Shown one piece after another: positions 1-8,782 of a DNA stretch of 64,000 nucleotides. The stretch spans positions 1 to 64,000 of the forward strand of contig DVNC01000028.1 of assembly GCA_018714685.1 (NCBI GenBank). Direction: 5' to 3'. This DNA is from Scatocola faecipullorum (GTDB lineage: Bacteria; Pseudomonadota; Alphaproteobacteria; RF32; CAG-239). A program made the translations under genes and the position numbers. The notes beneath the pieces were generated by a model. That model had not been told where the DNA came from. It saw only the letters and a list, made by a program, of their open reading frames with translations, and ran no database searches. Within the stretch, counting starts at the first letter, position 1. Each line of letters begins with the position of its first letter.

Positions 1-213
1 TCAAACTGTACGGCTTGCGGCGTCTCTAAAACAATTAATACCGGATGGGCATGCAATTCCGGGTATTATAAATCCGGCAGTTCATGCCTGAAATCTTCTT
101 CCGGCGAAGACACGCACAACTGCCCTGGTTCTACAGTTTGGAACAAAACACAGAGGTGCTGTGTTCCTTCAAACTGCAGGCCTTCGGGAGGCTTATCCTG
201 CCCTTGTCTGTAA
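1..213 (+). CDS. Cys-rich protein, C-terminal fragment
   Basis: An open frame enters from the left edge in frame 1 and stops at a TAA at 211-213, giving the last 70 residues of a larger protein. Ten of these residues are cysteine, in spacings such as CTAC, a CNSGYYKSGSSC segment and a final CPC. These resemble the short Cys/Gly/Tyr repeats of EGF-like or GCC2/GCC3-type extracellular proteins. A hairpin terminator follows directly. The N-terminus is outside the window, so export and domain order cannot be judged. Translation in this frame is supported by the regular Cys spacing; the function is unknown. Confidence 0.55.
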   Translation, partial: SNCTACGVSKTINTGWACNSGYYKSGSSCLKSSSGEDTHNCPGSTVWNKTQRCCVPSNCRPSGGLSCPCL

Positions 214-224
214 GATAAAACGAA

Positions 225-255
225 GAACACCGGAAAGCTTTCCGGTGTTCTTTAT
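225..255. terminator. bidirectional rho-independent terminator
   Basis: A perfect 12-bp stem (GAACACCGGAAA / TTTCCGGTGTTC, 225-250) is followed by a T-rich run on the plus strand. It lies between two convergent genes, the Cys-rich fragment and the LysM/M23 lipoprotein, and can serve both. Confidence 0.8.
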
Positions 256-1190
256 TTCGGCAGATAGTTCAGCGGATTGAGCGCTTTGGTTCCCGAACGT
301 ATTTCAAAATGCAGCTGCGGGGTATTGACGCTTCCGGTTGAGCCGGCGGCGGCAATCTTTTCGCCTTTTTTTACTTTTTGCCCTTTTTTGACAAACAGGC
401 GGTCATTATGGGCATAGGCGGTAATCCAGCCGTCATTGTGTTTGATTAAAATCAGGTTGCCGAAACCTTTCAGCTCGTTGCCGGCATAGGCCACCCGTCC
501 GGCATCGGCCGCTTTGACTGCGGCGCCGAGTTTGGCTTTGATATTTATGCCGTCATTGTTGCGTCCTTTTCCGATGGTGCCGTAATGTGAAATAACCGTG
601 CCTTGGAGCGGCCAGGCGAATTTGCTCTTGCGATATTTGTTGACGGTTGCCGTTTTGCGTGCGGCAGCTTTTTTGGTGCTGGCGGCAGCGGTCTTTTTCG
701 GCGTGCTTTTCCAGAAACTGAAGCCGGAACTCTTCTTGGCCGTTTTAACCGGAGCCGGGGTATGAACTTCGCCGCCGCTCACGCTTCCCGGCAGCGCCAG
801 CCGCTGCCCGATAGACAACGTATAGGGGGCCTGCAGATGATTGACCCGGCTTAACGTGGTTACGTCAACGCCGTATCTTTTGGAAATGTTATAAAGGGTG
901 TCGCCTTTGGCCACCGTGTGGAATTTGGCGGTCGGAAGGCGCAGCTGCCGGCCGATAATCAAGGTGTAAGGCGGTGTCAGGTTGTTGATTTCAATCAGAT
1001 CGCGCAGCGGCACATTATATCTTTTGGAAATGCTGTAAAGCGTGTCTCCGCGCTGAACGGTTACCTTGTCGGGTGTGCCGAACCAGTTCCAGTTCAGCAG
1101 CTGAACGCGCCCGGAGTCAAACGAACAACCGGTTGCCAGCCAAAGAACGGCCAACAGGGTAAAATATATTTTGCGGGCTCGGGTAACCAC
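252..1190 (-). CDS. NlpD/EnvC-like lipoprotein with two LysM and degenerate M23 domain
   Basis: A 312-aa predicted lipoprotein: hydrophobic signal segment at residues 8-21 ending in a lipobox-like LATGC, two LysM repeats (about 42-86 and 91-134, each with a GDTLY core), a Lys/Ala-rich linker, and a C-terminal LytM/M23 peptidase domain (about 195-311). The HxxxD zinc site is missing: the matching segment reads NNDGINI. The YAH and HFEIR segments remain. In the family, LytM proteins lacking these ligands (NlpD, EnvC) do not cut peptidoglycan but activate amidases during cell separation. That role is inferred here. No amidase gene is seen nearby. Confidence 0.8.
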   Translation of the reverse strand: MVTRARKIYFTLLAVLWLATGCSFDSGRVQLLNWNWFGTPDKVTVQRGDTLYSISKRYNVPLRDLIEINNLTPPYTLIIGRQLRLPTAKFHTVAKGDTLYNISKRYGVDVTTLSRVNHLQAPYTLSIGQRLALPGSVSGGEVHTPAPVKTAKKSSGFSFWKSTPKKTAAASTKKAAARKTATVNKYRKSKFAWPLQGTVISHYGTIGKGRNNDGINIKAKLGAAVKAADAGRVAYAGNELKGFGNLILIKHNDGWITAYAHNDRLFVKKGQKVKKGEKIAAAGSTGSVNTPQLHFEIRSGTKALNPLNYLPK

Positions 1191-1248
1191 TTTAAAACCT
1201 TCAAAGTTAACTTTACCGCCAGTCTAACCGCAATAATTTAATATTTTG

Positions 1249-2292
1249 TTAGCGTTCGCCCGCTGTCGTTTCCAGAAGGCTGTTTCTTCTTCTGATGTCA
1301 GACGAAATAATGCCGTATTGACGGCTGCGCAAAGCGCTTTGAATATGCCGCCGTACCCGCGCCAGCATAAAATCGGCGCTGTCGTTGTAGTCTTTCCGGT
1401 TGGTGTAAGAGATGACAAACATCTCGGCGTTATATTCGTCCACGCCCTGACTGCGAATGCACTGAATAATTTTGTCCTGCAGGCTTTGGCTCATTTCAAC
1501 CGCTTTGCCGCGGGGCGTTTTGTTTAGCACAATGCCGAATTTGGTCTTGTCAAACCGCCCGACCCAGTGCTCTTTCCCGGCTTCCTGCAGGCAGAGTTCG
1601 GCCACGTTTTTCAGCATTCGGTCGCCGGTTTCAAAGTCGATTCCTTTATTGATGAAATCATAAATGTCGCACAGTTCAACCACCACCAGCGAAAAATCGG
1701 TGTTATAACGTTTGGCCAGTTTGGCGTCGTGTTCCAGACGCTCCAGAAAACCGGCCTCGTTGAGGATGTCTGCCGTTAGCAGAATGTCGCGGTTTTGGTA
1801 GATTTTGAGTTTTTCCTGCAAAACTTCCGCCTGGCTGTAATCTTTGCACATCATGCTCATACCCTCGCAGGCCAAAACCTCGTTTAACAGCGGGCGGTGG
1901 CGGCAGCGCATCAGATATTTGCCGCCGTCTTTGTGCAGCATAATCAGGTCGGTATTGACGGTAGATTGGTTTTTCCCGACTTTGCTCAGTGTGGAGAAAA
2001 GCGTTTTCTGGTTGGCGTCGCTGTTTTCAAACAAAGTGCCCAGCAGGGGATGGTCTATCAGCTCGTCTTTGCCGAAACCGGTAATTTTAAGCGTCGCGTC
2101 ATTGACATAAGTAATGATCATATCCCGGTCAACCTTAAAATAAATGTCGCTGAGTGTCGGGCTGTTCTGAGTTGTCTGCCTTTCGTTTTCCTGCAGCAGC
2201 TCTTTCAGATTCTTTTTGAGAACCGTCAGCCGCCGGTTGAGGAAAAGGGCATAAACGGCCAAAACGCCGCAGAGTAAACTTGTGTAAATCAT
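1249..2292 (-). CDS. membrane-anchored PAS and degenerate GGDEF protein
   Basis: One N-terminal transmembrane helix, a PAS domain (about residues 45-150 of this start) and a C-terminal GGDEF-like fold. The signature GGDEF loop is replaced by GRFDKTKF, so cyclase activity is unlikely; the domain may sense or bind nucleotides. The ATG at 2292 was chosen because AGGTG lies just upstream. A TTG 45 bases further out (2337) would also be in frame and has no better ribosome site. The gene faces away from the suf operon, so the 2338-2473 gap is a divergent promoter region. Confidence 0.65.
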   Translation of the reverse strand: MIYTSLLCGVLAVYALFLNRRLTVLKKNLKELLQENERQTTQNSPTLSDIYFKVDRDMIITYVNDATLKITGFGKDELIDHPLLGTLFENSDANQKTLFSTLSKVGKNQSTVNTDLIMLHKDGGKYLMRCRHRPLLNEVLACEGMSMMCKDYSQAEVLQEKLKIYQNRDILLTADILNEAGFLERLEHDAKLAKRYNTDFSLVVVELCDIYDFINKGIDFETGDRMLKNVAELCLQEAGKEHWVGRFDKTKFGIVLNKTPRGKAVEMSQSLQDKIIQCIRSQGVDEYNAEMFVISYTNRKDYNDSADFMLARVRRHIQSALRSRQYGIISSDIRRRNSLLETTAGER

Positions 2293-2361
2293 GAACACCT
2301 GCCGTTGGTTAAATGTGAAAACTGATTTTAGCGCCAAAAACTAAATATTTGTTAAAAATGG

Positions 2362-2390
2362 TTGCATTTTGCGGCAAAAATCCCTAATTT
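2362..2390 (+). promoter_or_regulatory. sigma70-like promoter of the suf operon
   Basis: TTGCAT (2362-2367) and TAATTT (2385-2390) are separated by 17 bases, upstream of sufB, giving a leader of about 75 bases. Prediction by pattern only. Confidence 0.45.
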
Positions 2391-2416
2391 AAGCCTGAAA
2401 AAGGAAATTTACGCGA

Positions 2417-2452
2417 TTTTAACTGTTTGCGGCTACAACTGAACAGTTAAAA
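2417..2452. promoter_or_regulatory. 11-bp inverted repeat in the suf leader
   Basis: TTTTAACTGTT (2417-2427) and its exact reverse complement AACAGTTAAAA (2442-2452) flank a 14-base spacer, between the predicted promoter and the sufB ribosome site. It could be an operator or an RNA stem-loop in the leader. It does not match the IscR type 1 consensus that I know. Confidence 0.5.
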
Positions 2453-2473
2453 TTAAAACTTCGGGAAAGCGGA

Positions 2474-3925
2474 ATGAGCAGCAAAGAGCAGCCCCAAATC
2501 ATTGACGAGAGCGGCGACAAATATAAATACGGCTTTGTGACGGACATTGATGCCGATACGGTGCCTATGGGACTGAATGAAGACATTATCCGTCTGATTT
2601 CCCGCAAAAAAGGCGAGCCGGACTGGCTGCTGGACTGGCGTTTGAAAGCTTATGAGTTCTGGCAGACGATGAAAGAGCCGTCTTGGGCCAAGCTGACTTA
2701 TGATAAAATCGATTATCAGAGCCTTTGCTATTACTCGGCGCCCAAACAAAAGGCGGCGCCCAAGAGTCTGGACGAAGTCGATTCGGAACTTTTGAAAACT
2801 TATGAAAAACTCGGCATTCCTCTGAAAGAGCAGGAGGCATTGGCCGGCGTGGTTGCGGTTGACGCCGTTTTTGACAGTGTTTCGGTCGCCACCACCTATC
2901 GGGCCAAACTGGCGGAACAGGGCGTTATTTTCTGCTCCATTTCCGAAGCCGTTCGCGAGCATCCCGATCTGGTGCGCCGCTATCTCGGTTCGGTCGTTCC
3001 TTATACCGACAATTTTTTTGCCTGCCTGAATTCGGCAGTCTTTACCGACGGATCGTTCGTTTATATTCCCAAAGGCGTCCGCTGTCCGATGGAATTGTCG
3101 ACTTATTTCCGCATTAACGCCAAAAACACCGGACAGTTTGAGCGCACCCTGATTATTGCCGAAGATGACAGCTATGTCTCTTATCTTGAGGGCTGCACGG
3201 CACCCCAGCGTGATGAAAACCAGCTCCACGCCGCAATTGTTGAAATTGTTGTCCTTAATAATGCCGAAGTCAAATATTCGACCGTTCAGAACTGGTATCC
3301 CGGCGATAAGGACGGCAAGGGCGGGGTCTATAATTTTGTTACCAAACGCGCCGCCTGCCGCGGTGTCAATGCCAAAATATCTTGGACGCAGGTTGAAACC
3401 GGTTCAGCCGTCACCTGGAAATATCCCTCCTGCGTGCTTCAGGGCGACAATTCGGTCGGCGAGTTCTATTCGGTGGCCATCACCAATAACCGCCAGCAGG
3501 CCGACACCGGAACCAAAATGATTCATATCGGCAAAAACACCACCTCGAAAATTATATCCAAAGGAATTTCTGCCGGTTTTTCCAACCAGACTTATCGCGG
3601 TCTGGTTCGGGTGGCTCCCCGGGCTTCCGGCGCGCGCAACTATTCGCAGTGCGACAGCCTGTTAATCGGTGCCGACTGCGGTTCGCACACCGTGCCTTAT
3701 ATTGAAAACCGCAATAAAACGGCGGTTATCGAACATGAGGCCACCACCTCGAAAATCAGCGACGAGCAGCTTTTTTACTGCCGCCAGCGCGGCATCGGCG
3801 AAGAAGAGGCCGTCAGTCTGATTGTCAACGGCTTCTGTAAGGAAGTCATGCAGCATCTGCCGATGGAATTTGCCATTGAGGCAGCAAAATTAATCAACAT
3901 CAGCTTAGAAGGAAGTGTAGGATAA
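2474..3925 (+). CDS. sufB: SufB, Fe-S cluster scaffold subunit
   Basis: A 483-aa SufB, the core of the cytosolic SufBC2D scaffold on which Fe-S clusters are built. The conserved C-terminal segments are visible: a CDSLLIGADCGSHT stretch, an HEATTSKISDEQLFY stretch and the final GFC and EFA(I)EA motifs. Length is close to the roughly 480-495 aa usual for the family. The ATG at 2474 is preceded by a purine-rich GGGAAAGCGG. It is the first gene of a same-strand run that continues to comF. The 11-bp inverted repeat in the leader is the only regulatory sign. Confidence 0.96.
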   Translation: MSSKEQPQIIDESGDKYKYGFVTDIDADTVPMGLNEDIIRLISRKKGEPDWLLDWRLKAYEFWQTMKEPSWAKLTYDKIDYQSLCYYSAPKQKAAPKSLDEVDSELLKTYEKLGIPLKEQEALAGVVAVDAVFDSVSVATTYRAKLAEQGVIFCSISEAVREHPDLVRRYLGSVVPYTDNFFACLNSAVFTDGSFVYIPKGVRCPMELSTYFRINAKNTGQFERTLIIAEDDSYVSYLEGCTAPQRDENQLHAAIVEIVVLNNAEVKYSTVQNWYPGDKDGKGGVYNFVTKRAACRGVNAKISWTQVETGSAVTWKYPSCVLQGDNSVGEFYSVAITNNRQQADTGTKMIHIGKNTTSKIISKGISAGFSNQTYRGLVRVAPRASGARNYSQCDSLLIGADCGSHTVPYIENRNKTAVIEHEATTSKISDEQLFYCRQRGIGEEEAVSLIVNGFCKEVMQHLPMEFAIEAAKLINISLEGSVG

Positions 3926-3929
3926 AAAA

Positions 3930-4088
3930 ATGTCTAAAAGCAAACAACAAGAAATGTTAGAAGTTTTAACCAGGATGTCGGTTGTTGCCGCGGAAATTTT
4001 GCAAAACAGCGAGCATGACGGCCATGCCAGCGAAGAAGATGTCAAAAATCTGCTGACCCGGCTGAAAGCAGCCTATGCCGCTGAATAA
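3930..4088 (+). CDS. 52-aa ORF between sufB and sufC
   Basis: A small ORF starting 5 bases after the sufB stop and ending 22 bases before sufC. It encodes 52 residues, mostly helical in appearance (Gln/Glu/Leu-rich N-terminus, then a charged HDGHASEED loop and a Leu/Lys/Ala-rich helix). No cysteine and no membrane segment. I do not recognise it. The tight packing in the operon, ATG start and a codon use like its neighbours favour a real gene. A regulator or chaperone of the SUF machinery is possible but unproven. Confidence 0.6.
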   Translation: MSKSKQQEMLEVLTRMSVVAAEILQNSEHDGHASEEDVKNLLTRLKAAYAAE

Positions 4089-4110
4089 CCTTTTGCCATA
4101 AGGAAACGAA

Positions 4111-4869
4111 ATGAAAACACCATTGCTGGAAATTGAAGATTTATATGCCCGGGTCGGCGATAAGGAAATCATCAAAGGCTTTAACCTGACGATTAACGAA
4201 GGCGAAGTTCATGCGATTATGGGGCCGAACGGGGCTGGTAAATCGACGCTTTCCTATGTGCTGAGCGGCAAACCCGGTTATGAGGTTACCGGCGGCAGCG
4301 TCCGTTTCAAAGGCAAAAACCTGCTGGCAATGCCGGCGGAAGAGCGCGCCCGCGAAGGTGTTTTTCTGATTATGCAGTATCCGGTTGAAATTCCCGGCGT
4401 TCCGACCTCCACTTTTTTAAAGCATGCGGTCAACGCCGTCCGCGCTCACCGAAACGAACCGGAACTTGATAACGTACAGTTTATCAAGCTTCTGCGCGAA
4501 GAGGGCAAAAAGCTGGGCATAGATAACGATATGCTCAAGCGTTTTGTCAATGTCGGTTTTTCCGGCGGCGAGAAAAAACGTCTTGAAACCTTGCAGATGG
4601 CGATTCTCAAACCGTCGTTCGCTGTTTTGGATGAAGCCGATTCCGGTTTGGATATTGATGCTCTTAAAGTTGTGGCCGACGGCGTCAATGCGCTGCGTGA
4701 CGAACACCGGGCCATGCTGGTCATCACCCACTATCAGCGGCTGCTGAACTATATCGTCCCCGATTTTGTTCATGTTTTTGCCGACGGGCATATTGTAAAA
4801 TCCGGCAACAAGGATTTGGCTTTGGAGCTGGAAGAAAAAGGCTATGCCGAATTTGTGAAAGAAAAATAA
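4111..4869 (+). CDS. sufC: SufC, ABC-type ATPase of the SUF complex
   Basis: A 252-aa ABC ATPase with Walker A GPNGAGKST (about residues 34-42), signature FSGGEKKR (about 150-157), Walker B FAVLDEADSGLD and an H-loop in VITHYQR. The SufC family couples ATP hydrolysis to scaffold opening in SufBC2D. A GGAAACG ribosome site precedes the ATG. The next gene's ATG follows the stop codon directly, which implies translational coupling with sufD. Confidence 0.96.
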   Translation: MKTPLLEIEDLYARVGDKEIIKGFNLTINEGEVHAIMGPNGAGKSTLSYVLSGKPGYEVTGGSVRFKGKNLLAMPAEERAREGVFLIMQYPVEIPGVPTSTFLKHAVNAVRAHRNEPELDNVQFIKLLREEGKKLGIDNDMLKRFVNVGFSGGEKKRLETLQMAILKPSFAVLDEADSGLDIDALKVVADGVNALRDEHRAMLVITHYQRLLNYIVPDFVHVFADGHIVKSGNKDLALELEEKGYAEFVKEK

Positions 4870-6084
4870 ATGGGCGGACTGGTGCAAAATATCTCTCATG
4901 AGCAGACGGCAGAATGGCTGCAGAATGCCCGCCGCCGGAGTCTTGAGGCTTTTGAGCGTCAGGGACTGCCGACGCCGAAAACCGAAGCCTGGAAATATAC
5001 CAAACTGCGTGACTTTAAAGCCGATGATTATGAAATTGCCCGAGAGCATACGCCCCGGCAGAAAGTTGAGTTTCCGTTTCCGGTTTATGAACTGGAGTAT
5101 GTCAACGGCAATTTGGTAACATACGGCGAGGCCTTGCCGGAAGGAATGAAACTGAAACCGCTGTCCGAAGCCGGGGAATATCTGAACCGGCTGGCGGATA
5201 TTGAAAATTATCCATTCGCCGCATTGAACGGCAGCTGTCTTGAACAGGGTTTCCTGCTGGAAATCAAGCCGGGTGCCAGATTCGACCGCCCGCTGGTCCT
5301 AACTTATTTTACCCGTCCGGAAGGGCGCAACCTGCTTGAAAATATCCGTAACATCATAGTTGTCGGTGCCGGTTCCGAAATCGATTTGATTGAATATTAT
5401 CACTACGCCGGCGAAGTCAAATCGCGCTATTTGCTGAACCAGGTCAATGAAATTTTTATTGCCGCTGACGCCGTCGTTAATCATTACAAATATCAGAACG
5501 AGGCCTTTAAAGCCAATCATATTGCGCTCCATGCGGTGGAGCAGCAGGCCGGGTCGCAGTATAATGCTTTCTGCCTGCAAAAAGGCGCCAATATCGCCCG
5601 TAACGAAACCAAAATCAGACTGCTCGGCCGTGAAGCCCGCGCCCGGGTGGATGCCGCTTATCTGATGAACGGCTGGGCCACGATTGACACCACCACCGAC
5701 ATTGAGCACCTTGAACCGGAAACTTATTCTTCACAGTTGGTAAAAGGTGTGGTCGGCGGAGATGCCAAAAGCGTTTTTCAGGGTAAAATCCACATTGCGC
5801 CCCATGCGGTCAAAACCGAAGGCACCCAGCTGCATAAGGCGCTTCTGCTGAGTGACAGCGCCGAAATTGACGTTAAGCCGGAACTTGAGATTTTTGCCGA
5901 TGATGTTAAATGTTCGCACGGCGCCGCCAGCGGCGAACTTGATGAAGAACAGCTTTTTTATATGCAGGCGCGCGGTATCGGCCGTGACGAAGCCAAGCAG
6001 CTGTTGATTGACGCTTACCTTGAAGATGTCTTTTGCCGGATTGCTTCCGAACCGATTCGCTGTTGGCTTCAGGGGTTGAAATAG
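4870..6084 (+). CDS. sufD: SufD, Fe-S scaffold subunit
   Basis: A 404-aa SufD. The N-terminal region has the family's ARRRSLEAFERQGLPTPK-type start and a TEAWKYT segment; the C-terminal beta-helix domain ends with VKCSHGAASGELDEEQLFY, holding the Cys/His pair known to matter for cluster assembly at the SufB-SufD interface. The start ATG abuts the sufC stop. Confidence 0.94.
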   Translation: MGGLVQNISHEQTAEWLQNARRRSLEAFERQGLPTPKTEAWKYTKLRDFKADDYEIAREHTPRQKVEFPFPVYELEYVNGNLVTYGEALPEGMKLKPLSEAGEYLNRLADIENYPFAALNGSCLEQGFLLEIKPGARFDRPLVLTYFTRPEGRNLLENIRNIIVVGAGSEIDLIEYYHYAGEVKSRYLLNQVNEIFIAADAVVNHYKYQNEAFKANHIALHAVEQQAGSQYNAFCLQKGANIARNETKIRLLGREARARVDAAYLMNGWATIDTTTDIEHLEPETYSSQLVKGVVGGDAKSVFQGKIHIAPHAVKTEGTQLHKALLLSDSAEIDVKPELEIFADDVKCSHGAASGELDEEQLFYMQARGIGRDEAKQLLIDAYLEDVFCRIASEPIRCWLQGLK

Positions 6085-6165
6085 CAATAATATTAAGTTG
6101 CACCGTCCGCCGTCAGGGTATATATAAAGATAAATCCTCCTTTTAGCAATTGAAAGCGTTTGAAA

Positions 6166-7383
6166 ATGTATGATGTATATGAAATCCGCAAAGATTTTCC
6201 TGTCTTGGCAGAGAAGATTCACGGCAAACCGAATGTTTTTCTCGATTCGGCGGCTTCGGCGCAAAAACCGGTCTGTGTGCTGGATAAAATGAATGACATC
6301 TGCCGCCGTTGTTATGCCAACGTGCACCGCGGCATCTATCAGCTTTCCGAAGAAACAACCGCGGCTTATGAAAACGCGCGGGAGATTGTTCGCCGTTTTA
6401 TTAATGCTGCCTCTGCCGATGAAATTGTTTTCACCCGCAACGCGACGGAAGCGGTTAATCTGGTGGCGGCAACCTGGGGGCGTAAATTTCTCAAGCCCGG
6501 GGATGAGGTTTTGATTTCTCAGGCCGAGCACCACGCCAATCTGGTGCCCTGGCAGATGCTCCGCGATGAAATCGGCTTTACGCTGAAAATTTTTCCGATA
6601 GCCGACGACGGCAGTTATCTGGAAGAGGAATATCTCAAAGCGCTGACACCGCGGACAAAACTGGTTGCGGTCACCGGCATGTCCAATGTTTTGGGCACGA
6701 TTTTTCCGGTTAAACGGATGGCGGCTCAGGCACATCGGCAGGGGGCGCTGTTTCTGGTCGATGCCTGCCAGTATATTGTTCACCAGCCGGTAGATGTGCA
6801 GGATTTGGACTGCGATTTTCTGGCCTTTTCCGGTCATAAAACTTACGGTCCCACCGGCATCGGTGTCTTATATGGCAAATACAAGGTTCTGGAAACCATG
6901 CCTCCCTATCAGTGCGGCGGGGATATGGTTGATACCGTGACCTACGACAAAACCACCTTTATGCCGCCTCCGGCACGGTTTGAAGCAGGAACGCCGGCCA
7001 GCGTTCAGGCAATCGGGCTGGGCGAAGCCCTGAATTATATGCAAAAACTCGGCATGAATAATATTAAGGCGCATGAAGACGGGCTGACTGCTTATGCCCG
7101 CGAACTGTGGGGCAGCCTTCCGGGGGTTACCCTGGTGGGAACGGCCAAAGAGAAAGGCGGCGTTTTTTCTTTTGTCGTTGACGGCATTCACCCGCAGGAT
7201 TTGGCTTTCGTTTTGGATAAAGAGGGCATTGCCGTGCGCACCGGGCATCATTGCGCCGAGCCGCTGGTACACCGCATGGGCTATGAAACCGTCGCCCGGG
7301 CATCTTTCGGGCTTTACACCGTTCGGGAAGATGTCGAAGCGCTGCCGCCGGCAATCCGCAAAGCGCAGAAAATGTTTCTCTGA
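6166..7383 (+). CDS. sufS: SufS, cysteine desulfurase
   Basis: A 405-aa class V aminotransferase-fold desulfurase that takes sulfur from cysteine and passes it to SufE. The PLP lysine lies in FSGHKTYGPTG and the persulfide cysteine in HHCAEP near the C-terminus, the short SufS-type loop. The ATG at 6166 is preferred over an in-frame TTG at 6160. An 81-base gap separates it from sufD, with no clear terminator. Confidence 0.95.
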   Translation: MYDVYEIRKDFPVLAEKIHGKPNVFLDSAASAQKPVCVLDKMNDICRRCYANVHRGIYQLSEETTAAYENAREIVRRFINAASADEIVFTRNATEAVNLVAATWGRKFLKPGDEVLISQAEHHANLVPWQMLRDEIGFTLKIFPIADDGSYLEEEYLKALTPRTKLVAVTGMSNVLGTIFPVKRMAAQAHRQGALFLVDACQYIVHQPVDVQDLDCDFLAFSGHKTYGPTGIGVLYGKYKVLETMPPYQCGGDMVDTVTYDKTTFMPPPARFEAGTPASVQAIGLGEALNYMQKLGMNNIKAHEDGLTAYARELWGSLPGVTLVGTAKEKGGVFSFVVDGIHPQDLAFVLDKEGIAVRTGHHCAEPLVHRMGYETVARASFGLYTVREDVEALPPAIRKAQKMFL

Positions 7384-7451
7384 ATGCGCTCAAAACCTTG
7401 ACAACATGCTGTAAAAGCATATAACTGCATGCAGAAGTAAAGGATAAACAC

Positions 7452-8342
7452 ATGCAGAATTACTGGTGGATATTGGCAATTGCATTAAGCCTGCTGACCT
7501 CGGCTTATGTCTATGTGAACCAGTTTGTCAAAATCAAAGGGTCGCTGCTGATGGTTTACCGCGGGCTGGGAACGGCTGCGGTGCTGCTGCCTTTCGTTTT
7601 TTGCTTTGCCCCGATTCACAACTGGGCTTTTTATGCCTTATGTGCGGCACAGGGATTGGTCATTTCTTTGGGCGATAACCGGATTTTGAACGGAGCCAAA
7701 ACTTTCGGCGCTCAGGTAACCAGCCTGATTCACCCGCTGAGCATTGCTCTTATCTTTGTTTTCTGGATGCTGCTGCACCCGGCTGATTTTGCGGCGCTGG
7801 GACGGGAACCTTTGCACCTGTTGCTGATTTTGGCCTGCCTGCTGGGAACGACCGCTGCTTTAATTCTGATTTGCCGGGCAAAGGCCAGCCGCAAAGCACT
7901 GGGCTTTTTGCTGATCGGAATGTTCTGCGAAATTTTTATTGATGTCACCAACAAGGAGACCACCCACCTCGGCGCCGAAAATCTGGTCTCGGCAATTTAT
8001 TACTACACGCTGATTACCTCGCTGGTTGCCGGCAGCGTCAATCTGGCGGTCCATCTCGGCAAGGGGCACCGCCTGCCGGAATTCTGGAGCCGGAAAAACC
8101 TGCGCTTTGCCTGGTTTTTTATGCTTTTTGCCATTGTTCACGGCATGCTCAAAACCTATACGATGTATCTGACGCCGAACCCGGCCTATGTGGCGGCGAT
8201 TGTCCACGCTTATCCGGTGTGGATTTTATTGTTTAACGGCTTTCAACGCGAAAATAATTATATTAAAATCAAACCGCAGCTGATTTTACTGCTGCTGATA
8301 TCGATTGTCGGCCTGATTTTTCTGACCGGCCATCAGCATTAA
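7452..8342 (+). CDS. DMT/EamA-like permease
   Basis: A 296-aa very hydrophobic protein with about nine to ten transmembrane helices and the two-repeat look of drug/metabolite transporters; short basic loops (RAKASRK, WSRKN) separate the helices. It has a good AAGGA ribosome site and sits between sufS and the SufT-like gene on the same strand. Substrate is unknown. Its place inside a SUF operon hints at cysteine, sulfur or metal-related transport, but only by context. Confidence 0.7.
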   Translation: MQNYWWILAIALSLLTSAYVYVNQFVKIKGSLLMVYRGLGTAAVLLPFVFCFAPIHNWAFYALCAAQGLVISLGDNRILNGAKTFGAQVTSLIHPLSIALIFVFWMLLHPADFAALGREPLHLLLILACLLGTTAALILICRAKASRKALGFLLIGMFCEIFIDVTNKETTHLGAENLVSAIYYYTLITSLVAGSVNLAVHLGKGHRLPEFWSRKNLRFAWFFMLFAIVHGMLKTYTMYLTPNPAYVAAIVHAYPVWILLFNGFQRENNYIKIKPQLILLLLISIVGLIFLTGHQH

Positions 8343-8353
8343 GGATGGAACGA

Positions 8354-8776
8354 ATGAGTGAAGAGAACAACAATCCCCATGAAGCCGATTTGCTGGATGC
8401 CATGACGCTGTCTCCGGCCGAAAAGCAGGAATATATTGCCGTCGCCGGCTCTCCCAAACCGGCTGATGAAAAAACGGCTTCCCGGGAAGATGTTATTGAG
8501 GCGCTGAAAACCGTGTGCGATCCCGAGATTATGATAAATATCTGGGATATGGGGCTGGTTTATGATATTCGTATTGCCGACGACGGCAATGTTGAAATCG
8601 ATATGACGCTGACGGCGCCGGGTTGTCCGGTAGCCGGCATTTTGCCGCAGCAGGCGGCCGATGCCGTTGCTCTGGTTGAGGGAACCGGCATCGTTACCGT
8701 CAAAATCGTCTGGGAGCCGGCCTGGTCGATGGAGCGCCTGAGCGAAGACGCCCGGGCCATGATGGAATTGTTTTAG
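8354..8776 (+). CDS. MIP18/DUF59 family Fe-S maturation protein (SufT-like)
   Basis: A 140-aa protein: an acidic N-terminal extension of about 35 residues, then a DUF59 domain with EALKTVCDPEIMINIWDMGL and the cysteine-bearing TAPGCPVAG loop. SufT-like members help hand clusters to target proteins. The ATG at 8354 was chosen over one nine bases earlier because AAGGA lies at proper distance only from the later one. Confidence 0.88.
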   Translation: MSEENNNPHEADLLDAMTLSPAEKQEYIAVAGSPKPADEKTASREDVIEALKTVCDPEIMINIWDMGLVYDIRIADDGNVEIDMTLTAPGCPVAGILPQQAADAVALVEGTGIVTVKIVWEPAWSMERLSEDARAMMELF

Positions 8777-8782
8777 GGGGAA

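Noticed and set aside
2453..3229. Long minus-strand open frame opposite sufB
   Set aside because: It mirrors a well-conserved gene and has no family motif; a shadow of sufB codon bias.
5731..6837. Long minus-strand frame across sufD and sufS
   Set aside because: Runs antisense over two certain genes without recognisable domains.
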